Source of the DNA: RGIG1681 sp964646345 | GTDB lineage: Bacteria; Bacillota; Clostridia; Christensenellales; UBA1242 | Assembly (NCBI GenBank): GCA_964646345.1 | Contig: CAZYDU010000004.1 | Coordinates: forward strand, 1 to 64,000 | Length of the DNA: 64,000 nt | Direction: 5' to 3' | Shown here: piece after piece, positions 25,801-34,800 of the stretch | How positions within the stretch are numbered: position 1 is the first letter of the stretch | Layout: each line of letters begins with the position of its first letter | Program-made: the position numbers and the translations under genes | Notes under the pieces: model-generated | What the model was told of the DNA's origin: nothing | Seen by the model: the letters and a program-made list of their open reading frames with translations, nothing else | Database searches by the model: none

Positions 25801-28800
25801 TTAATAACAAAGCAATATGTGTTTTTACCAGTAGAATCATTACGTCCGCCAAGGTAGTTGTTGTTTACTTTGTTGTTATATAACGCATCATCAGTCTTAA
25901 CTTTTCCAGCTAAATCAGTTCTAATTTCAGTTTTGTCTGGATCGTCATTATAATAGTAAATAGCTTCAACCGAAATACCTGAATCTTGTTCGTCTTCAGC
26001 CAAAACATAAGCTTGGAAAATTTCAATGAATTTAGCAACGACTCTCATGTTTGTATGCAAATTCTGAACGGTTAGAATGTTAGGTTGGTTATAGTCAATT
26101 TGGAAATTGCTTAACTTGGTGCTTCTGTAGTATGTTACATCATATTTTAATGTTGAATTATTGTAAACAAACACTGCATAAACTTGTTCGCCATTATAAG
26201 TGTAGGTGGTTTTTGTTGAGATACGTTTACCTGTACCAACAATAGTCCATTCTTCACTTACTTTATTTTGGTCGAATGTGTAAGAAACATTAATAGCATC
26301 ATAGTTGTTCATATAACCAATATAATATGAATCCCAAAGAGACTCGATTGATGCATTTTTAGAAGCCGAAGCAAAATTGCTTACCTTTACAGGAGACCTG
26401 AAGTCTTCATCAAAATACAAGTCTGTTTTGTCTCCACCTTTCATATAAACTCTAACAAATTTTGGGGAAGTTCTACTTAACCCGATGTTTGCATAGAGTG
26501 AAACATAAGATGATTTGAGTGATGAAGCAACAATCTTACCATTATTTGAGAAACGAACTTTAAACTCATCAAAGTATTGGTTTGTGATTGAGTAAGACCT
26601 TACATATTCATCGCCGTTAGGGTAGTAACCAACAGTATCAAAAGTAAAGGTTTTAACAATAGTATTTGAAGGTTCAAATTCAGTTTTGATAATTTCATCA
26701 CTATAGTTGGTTTCATATTCTTCATTAACTTTTTTATCCGAAACAACCCAGCCATAGTTTTCATCATATTTTGCAAGATACCAACCTTCAAGTCTGTAAC
26801 CAGAGCTTGGAACAGCAGTGAACACAAGTGTGTCATCTCTGTCATAATAGGTTGTTTTGTATTCGATTGATGGGTTAACTTCGCCATTTTCATTTATATA
26901 TAATTCGCCACTTGTTAAGTTATTATCTGGATTATAATAACGGTCGCTATTGCCACTGACAATATCATCATTGGTAACAGTGAAGTTAAATTTAGTTCTA
27001 ATAACTTTAGCAAAACGATTAACATCTGTTAACATGCTTGATAATTTGCTTGTCAAATTGCTAATGAAATAACAATCATCATTTAAAACATAGTATGTTT
27101 TTGTAGAAGTTACCGTTTTGTTTTTCTTTGTTTTTGAAACATATTTTGCAGTTCCAACATGATAGAGAAGGTCAACAATTCTTGCATCTTCAGAATCAGT
27201 AATACCTGGAACATAGTAGTAACCATTAACAGGGAAGGTTACAGACGAACCAGTAGTAACTGATTTCCCTGTGATATATGAACTAACTTGTTTAAAGTTA
27301 TAAGAATTATAAACAATTTGTTTGCCGGCAACATCAGTGTTAGCAATTAAAAGTGTATATTCTGGAGCTGTACCAGTTTTTGACATCGAAGTTGCATCGA
27401 CAACCATTGGAACGCCTGACTCAAGCTCAACTGAGAAACTGATAGGAATTGTGGCTGTAAGCACATCGCCTTTATAAACACCAACTTCAAATGAATAAGC
27501 TGATTTTCTTAGAAGCACAAATGAAATTGCACTGCTATTTGTTTGATAGTCACTTGCTAAACCAAACTTAGCAAAAACAGGACTATCGCCAATCATTTGA
27601 CCAGTGAACAATAGGTAAGCATCGCTATCGCTAACAGTGTATCCTTCTTTTGTATATTGAAGGGTAAATAAATCTTCTTGGTAAGCGTTTTCATAAATTG
27701 AAGATGATTGATTTGATGAAGTAATATTAACACTACCGCCAATATTAGGTGTACCAGAATCGGTAATCATACCAATAGAAATAGAGTAGAGTTTTTCATA
27801 TACAGGCAAAATGATGTAATAACCTGAAACTTCTGACTTAAATCTCAAGATAGCATTCTGTCTATCAAGTAAGTTTTCGGTTACACCAGGATTATAAACA
27901 ACATAATCCGCATTTTCTCTTGTATAAACACGCCATTCTTTAAATCTATAGAATAATTCGCCTTCAAAATCAATGAGTGGGTTAGCAAATAATACAACAG
28001 CATCAACTCCAGCTTCCAAATAAACATCTTTTCCTTGGTCGAAATCTGGATTATAGATTTCAATAGCACTTTCAAGAGTGTAACCTTGATAGTTGTTTGA
28101 TGAAGAAGTATCAATTTTATCATAAGGAACTTTGTATGCGGTTGTTAAACCAGAAACAACAACATTCGAGAAATCAACATTTGATGAATTTGACATAACT
28201 GTTGTGTCTAAGTTAGTCAAACCTTCACAAATTGTATTGTCATATTCGCCAATATTATCACTAGTTAAAATGATTTGACCTGTTGTTTCATCTTGAACAT
28301 AGGTGTGAATATCATAATAAGGTGCATCTTTAATTTCTAGAACTGAAGATTCCCAAATTGCAGCATTAGAAGTTGTTAATGCAACAAAATTGTTATTTTC
28401 AATCGTATAAATATTATCGCTATAAATTTTGTGTTCAACACCATTAACCATTGATATTGAATAAGAATCACTGCAATAAATATTTTCATCGCCATCATTC
28501 AAAGCACATTCACTGATTTTTAAAATGCTAGAGTATGCTTTATAGAATCCAGAACCTGACTTAATATAACCCTGATAATAACTCTTTTGAGTTTCAGAAA
28601 GACCAAGATATTCTTCAATAAGCATGTAGCAGTCTGAATCTTTGTTAGTATCTGTGCTATAATAATATTTTGAGAAAGTTGTGTGAGTTGATGGATTAGC
28701 ATTTAGATATTTTTTATAGCCTGAAACAGTTTTGTAGGTATGTCTATTAACAACATAGAACATATTATCAAACTCGCAATCATCAAGGTTTGCAAGCATT

Positions 28801-31800
28801 GCTTTGAATGTTACAGCTGAAAAATCAGTGTAAGATTGAGCAGATGTTGTGCCATTTGAATCATGACTAACAAAACCGTTCATGATTTCAACATAATATC
28901 CGTTATTAAACCCTAAAACAAGTTCAACTTTTGCAGGTGTACCTTGAGTATGGTAAACTTCAAAAGCAAATATAGGGTTAACATAAGGCAAGCCATCAAT
29001 CAAAGTTACGCCAGGGAAGCCTTTGATGACAGAACTGCCACTTGTGTAATCAATATCATAATAAGTATTTGAATCTTCAAGATATTTATAGCTAGTATAT
29101 GAGCTTGATGTTGAGTCAGACTGAGTCAAACCAGTTATCTTCATTTTATTGATTGAAATGAAAGACGAAAATGTGTTTGAACTTACAACTTCTCCTGAAA
29201 TATCATCATGAGAAAATTCGCCTAGAACAGAAATAAATTCGAAAGTTGCCGGGTCATTAAGTTTAACATAACGACTGGTGTTTCCAGCATAAACAACATT
29301 TGATGAATTTTTAACTTCAACTTCAATGAATTTTTCACGAATTGAACCGCTTGCACCAGAAAGAGTATCCTTAGTAATAGTGCTTGGTGAAGTTATATAA
29401 CCTTTATCATCAAGTGTAACATAAGCAAAGCTATAATATTCTTTATATTTTCCAGTAGCATAATCTCTATCATAAACCAAAAGTTCCCAATTAGTGCTAG
29501 AAGATGTTTTCTTATAAGCTACGTATTTGCCATCTGAATAATTATATGTTGCTTTAACGTAATATTTTGTATTTTTCTTTCTTTCAATTTTTCCTGAAAT
29601 AATAGACCTATACAAACCATTAACATCTAGTGTGAAATATGGGTAACAGTTAATAGATAAACCTTTCTGTTCATTCTTTTTATCATCTACACCTTCTATT
29701 TCATAAGTTTCAGTCATCATATAACTGCTGAAAACATAATATGATACAGCTGGTCTAAATTCAAATTTATTAGTTGAGCTATAATATGTGTATGTAAATT
29801 CTGAAACTGCATTACCATAAGAAAATGCAGTTCCGCTGTGGCTGATAGTTTTGTGAAGTGAATAGTTCAATTTATCATAGAAGAATATACAAGCTGTGAG
29901 TTTATCTTCTGCATAAGGAATAACTTGAAGATCACTAGCTATTATACTTAAATTATCGTTATAAATTGTTGCTTTTTCTATTGTTTCACTAGAAATTGTT
30001 GCAAATAAATAACCTTTTTTGGTTGAATCGCTTTCATCTCTTGTGAAAACTTTGCGAGTTGAAGCATCATAGAAATATGTGCTTGAACCACTTGTAACTT
30101 TACTATATGGAACAAACTTATATGAACCAGAATTATAGGCGTCTGGAAGACTACCTTTAATATAACACAAACCAGTATTAGCATCACAGAAATAGTAGTT
30201 ACCATTATAGCGGAAAACATAATCCATATCTATTGAGTTATCATCAATTAGATATTTTTCATCAATTGTTCCAGAAGAATAGCCTGAATAGCTAAGTGAA
30301 CTTGATTCTTCATGTGCATAAAAATAAAATTTATCATTGCCACTTTCATCAATTTGCTTGATATAATATTTTCCATTATAGAAATAAATTGGGGTTTTAT
30401 CTTGATAGTAACCATAAGCATAAGGAATGTTGATAAATGATGATGAATTAACATCTCCAAACAATTCTTTATAGGTTATGTTTTCCCCCAAAGTATTAAG
30501 CAATGGAACAAGGTTATGAATTTCCTGTCCATCATTTGTTTCACTTGATTCTTCAATATAACAAATACCATCAGCTTCGTCACCTGTTTTACCATTAGGC
30601 AATACATACAAACTCACTGCAGATGGCTCAGGCGAATTTGTTGTCGTTGAAGCATAGCAAGTATAAAGACTATATTTTGTTAAGATTTTATATTCTGTTT
30701 TTGATGCAGCAGCTGTGCCACTTGTTGCTTTGTAGGTAATTGGATAGTTATAAAAAGTTTTTCCATCACTAGTTTTATATACAATATTATCAGAAGCTCT
30801 TTTACTTTCAGAATCAGTAATATTAGTAACAAGTGTAAATTTCCTTTCACCAGATGCAGTTGATTCTGCATTTGTAATTTGCAAATCAAATGATTCGTTA
30901 ATATCAGTTCTATAAAGACTTTGACTGCCTGAAAAACCTTGACTGAATGATGTGTAGTTCAAAACAATTTTCTTTGGGTTTGAACCAACATATTCAATTA
31001 TTGTAATATACAATGGCATGCTTGGAAGCGTTGTTAAATCTGGATTTGTAAATAATTGACATCTATCACTATCAGCATAACTGAAGTAATAAGTTTTAGA
31101 ATTAAATTCAAATTTTGCAATTTTATTCCTTGAGTCAACTATTGATAAAGTGCGATTTGTGTTAGGAACTGAAGTATCTCCAGATGAACCAAAGATATAT
31201 TTATTGATAAGTTTGGTAGAGTTATCAATTCCGTCAGTTCCATCTCCAAGATTTGAAATATCGTCAATTACTTTGTTTGAGTCTGACAAATATTTTGTAA
31301 CATAAGAATAGCTTGACCTTGTTTGAACATAATTTGCTTCAAATTCTTGCTCTGTTGAACTAGAAATATTGTGAACATAACTTGTTTTCAAAGTTACCAT
31401 TTGTCCATTGGTGTTTGATTCATATTCTTGAACAACCAACATATTTTTGGCTTCGCCAAGTTCTTCAACATAATAATAACTGCTAACATCAAGCGATGCA
31501 CCGAAGTTTTCATAGAATGTTTGAAGTTTTGTTTTCACAGAAGAATCAGCTGTAGCATAATCTTGAATTTGTTTACCAGAAAAGATACTATTGCCAACGA
31601 GCGAAGAAAAGTTAGAAATAGGGTAGTACATTATAATTTTTGTTTTTGAATTTTCTTCGTCATATTTAACAGTTTCTTTTCTAGCAACTGGTTTTGTTGA
31701 GAAGAAGTGTTTTACACCTGAATTAGTGTATGAACCAATACCATAATAAACATAGCATTTAGATTCTGTATTGGTTGTTGCACATTCATCAAGTCCTTTA

Positions 31801-34800
31801 ATAACTTCAATTTGGTTGATTTTTACACCTTCTGTGAAAGTTGTTTTGAAATGTTTATGTGAATTTTTATTTCCACAAGTGCAAGAAGAATCTGCTGGAA
31901 TGGTATCAGTACTACACTTATAAACATTTTTGATATTGTCTAAATCATTTTTATATTTATAAACCACTGAATCATAACAATAATATTTATAATCAGAATA
32001 AGACGTTGTGCATTCAGCATCTTGATAAGCGTCAAGCATACCGTTTGCAATTTCTTTAACATAAACACCGCTTTCAATCATGAAATAGCCGTTTGTTTGT
32101 TGACTGATACTACTCAAACCATAACCAGCAAAATATTCATTTTCAACTTTCAAAATAGTTGTGTTAGCAACAAGTCCATCTTCAGATGTTTTGTATTTAG
32201 CATTGGTTATAGCATCAACATAAGCATAATGAATTGATGCTGTTTTATTATCAGGAGTTGTGAAGATTATTGCTGGATTTGTTGATGAGAAATAAATATG
32301 ATATGATGACTCAGCTGGGGAAATGAGATTAGAATTATTGCTTTCAAAATATTTATCAGCAACTTGATAATCTGCACCATAAGCATAATCAAAAAATAAT
32401 TCATAGGAATTGCTGTCAGTGCTAAATGTAAGTCCGCCGTCATTTGTAACACCTGAAACAATTTTCTTAGCATAGAAGAAATTATCATTAAACATCATTG
32501 CATCAAGTCTCATATCACTTGAATAAGCCTCAAATGCAACTGATGTGACTGATGTCGTGAAGTATTTTAAATAAATTTCATAAGCCTTTACGCTGTCATG
32601 AATGATTAATTTTTGAACACTTGAATCCTTAGTTGCATACATGAAGTTTTCTTTCATTATTGATTTTTCATAACGGTTTTCAATGTACGGATAAATTATA
32701 TATTCAGAAACTGAAGTGCTTTCCATATCTGCAACACTTGTCATATCTGCAACACTTGTTACTTTAGTCCCATCAAGTGAGTTTCCAAATGAAATGGTTA
32801 TTTTTCCACTTGCGTCAGTAGAAATTTCGTAGTGAGCACCTTTATATTGTGAACCATCTTCATTATAAAGGGTTAAAGTTTTGTCTGTGATGTAGAAACT
32901 AATAGTTTGGCTAGCGAGTTTAGTTTTTGCTTCGTTTTTAGATGCTGGACCGTATGTTTTCAAATCAGATATAGAAGCATCAGAAGCATATCTTTCTAAT
33001 GAATAATATATTTGGTCAAATGTATTGCTTTCCTGATAATATCTTCCAATTAAAGTTTGATACATATCAATTCTAATTCTTGTTGTGAATTTGTTTGAAA
33101 GTTTTAATGAACCTGTCAAATCATCATTAATAGAAATTAAGAATGTATCATCATAACTCCAAGCCTTTGTGCATTTAACATTTGTGTAAATATTATTTTT
33201 AACTGGATTTACATATAAGTTAACGTCTTCAAGTTTATATCTAACCATTTTAACTTTTCCAGTAGAAAAGTCACAGCTAGACATTTTCTTGAAACCAATT
33301 TTTAAATAATCAACTTCATCATCAGATGAAAATTTAGATGTGATTGATAATTTGTTGTAAACTGCTTCGTCTTTATTGGTATCATAAGAACCAGTAATGT
33401 AATATGAAATACCATTGATAGTTGTGCGGTAGCGGGTGATTATAACATTTGAATAATCTGCTGAAATACCAACATCAACACTAAAGAACAATGAACTATT
33501 GTTTTTATCTCCACGTTCGCCATTCCAAACAACATTCCAGCCAGATTTGTCTGTATTTTCGTTTACGGTTGAATAAACTTTGCCCTTGTAATAGTAATAA
33601 TAATCATCGTGATAAGAGAATTTGTAAATTCCATCATCATATTTTGAAATATCGTTACCAAAATCTTCGTCATAGTTTGTAATTTGAAATCTAGTTGCAG
33701 TTTTGTTAAGAACGTCATTTGATATGGTATATTCATCTATTGCTTCTTCAAGTTTGAAACTTTTATCTATGGTTAAACCGAAGGTGTAATCATTGATTTT
33801 TTCAACAGAAGAAATTGACATACCCGCACTACCAGTTTTTCCAAATAGAGTGTTAGTTGTAGGATTAAAGTATGGTGTGTCTTGCACAAATGTTTGCAAA
33901 TAAGAAGATTTTTTATCCAAAATAACTTCATGGAAATACTTACTTATTGTTGTGCCACTTGACTCAGTATGGTCTTCATAACTTTCTGCTAATTCTAACT
34001 TATAATTACCAGTTGTTGTGTAATCATCATTGCTGAAATAATAGAAATCCATGAAAGATGTATTAATACCATGAGGCGACATGAAATATGCAAAACCGTT
34101 ATAAACCAAACATGATTCTGAGTTTTTGATAGCTTCAATTTCAGAATCGGTTAAATCTTTTACATATTTTTCAAGCAATTCAGGCTTTGTTGAATCACCA
34201 ATTCTTGTGCCTGCAGCTTGAATTTCGATATTGTGTTGGTCTTTAATTCTTTCAAGCTTGAGAAGGGTGTAGGTAGACCCATCATAACAAATCATGTTAT
34301 TTGAACTTGTGCTTTGATACATGTAATAAACTTTATTTTCTGATGATGTATCTAGTTTTTGATAGTAATAAATATATTCTTCGCCATCATACTTAAAGTA
34401 GCTTTTATCGTTACTTGAAGAAATACCACTCTCTATTTTTGATTCATTTAAGAAATAATATTCTGAAACGATTTTGCCATCTACTGTTTGAACATATTTC
34501 AAAATTGTGTTATTTGGGCTATTACTATTAGAGTAAACAGCTGGTGCAAAGGTTTCGTTATCGGTAATAACATTGTATTTATCTAGCAATGTGTCGCTAG
34601 GCATTACAACCGAAACATAAACAGTTGTTTTAACACAACCCAACGCATCAACAGTTGATGTAACTGATTTTATAACTTCATAAGAAATACCATTTGAACC
34701 ATATTCACTTGGGTCGATAACATTGCTTCCGTCAAAAACTTTAACAGAAATATTTAGGGAAGTTTCTTCGTCATATTTTGAAGCAAGAATATTTGCACCA

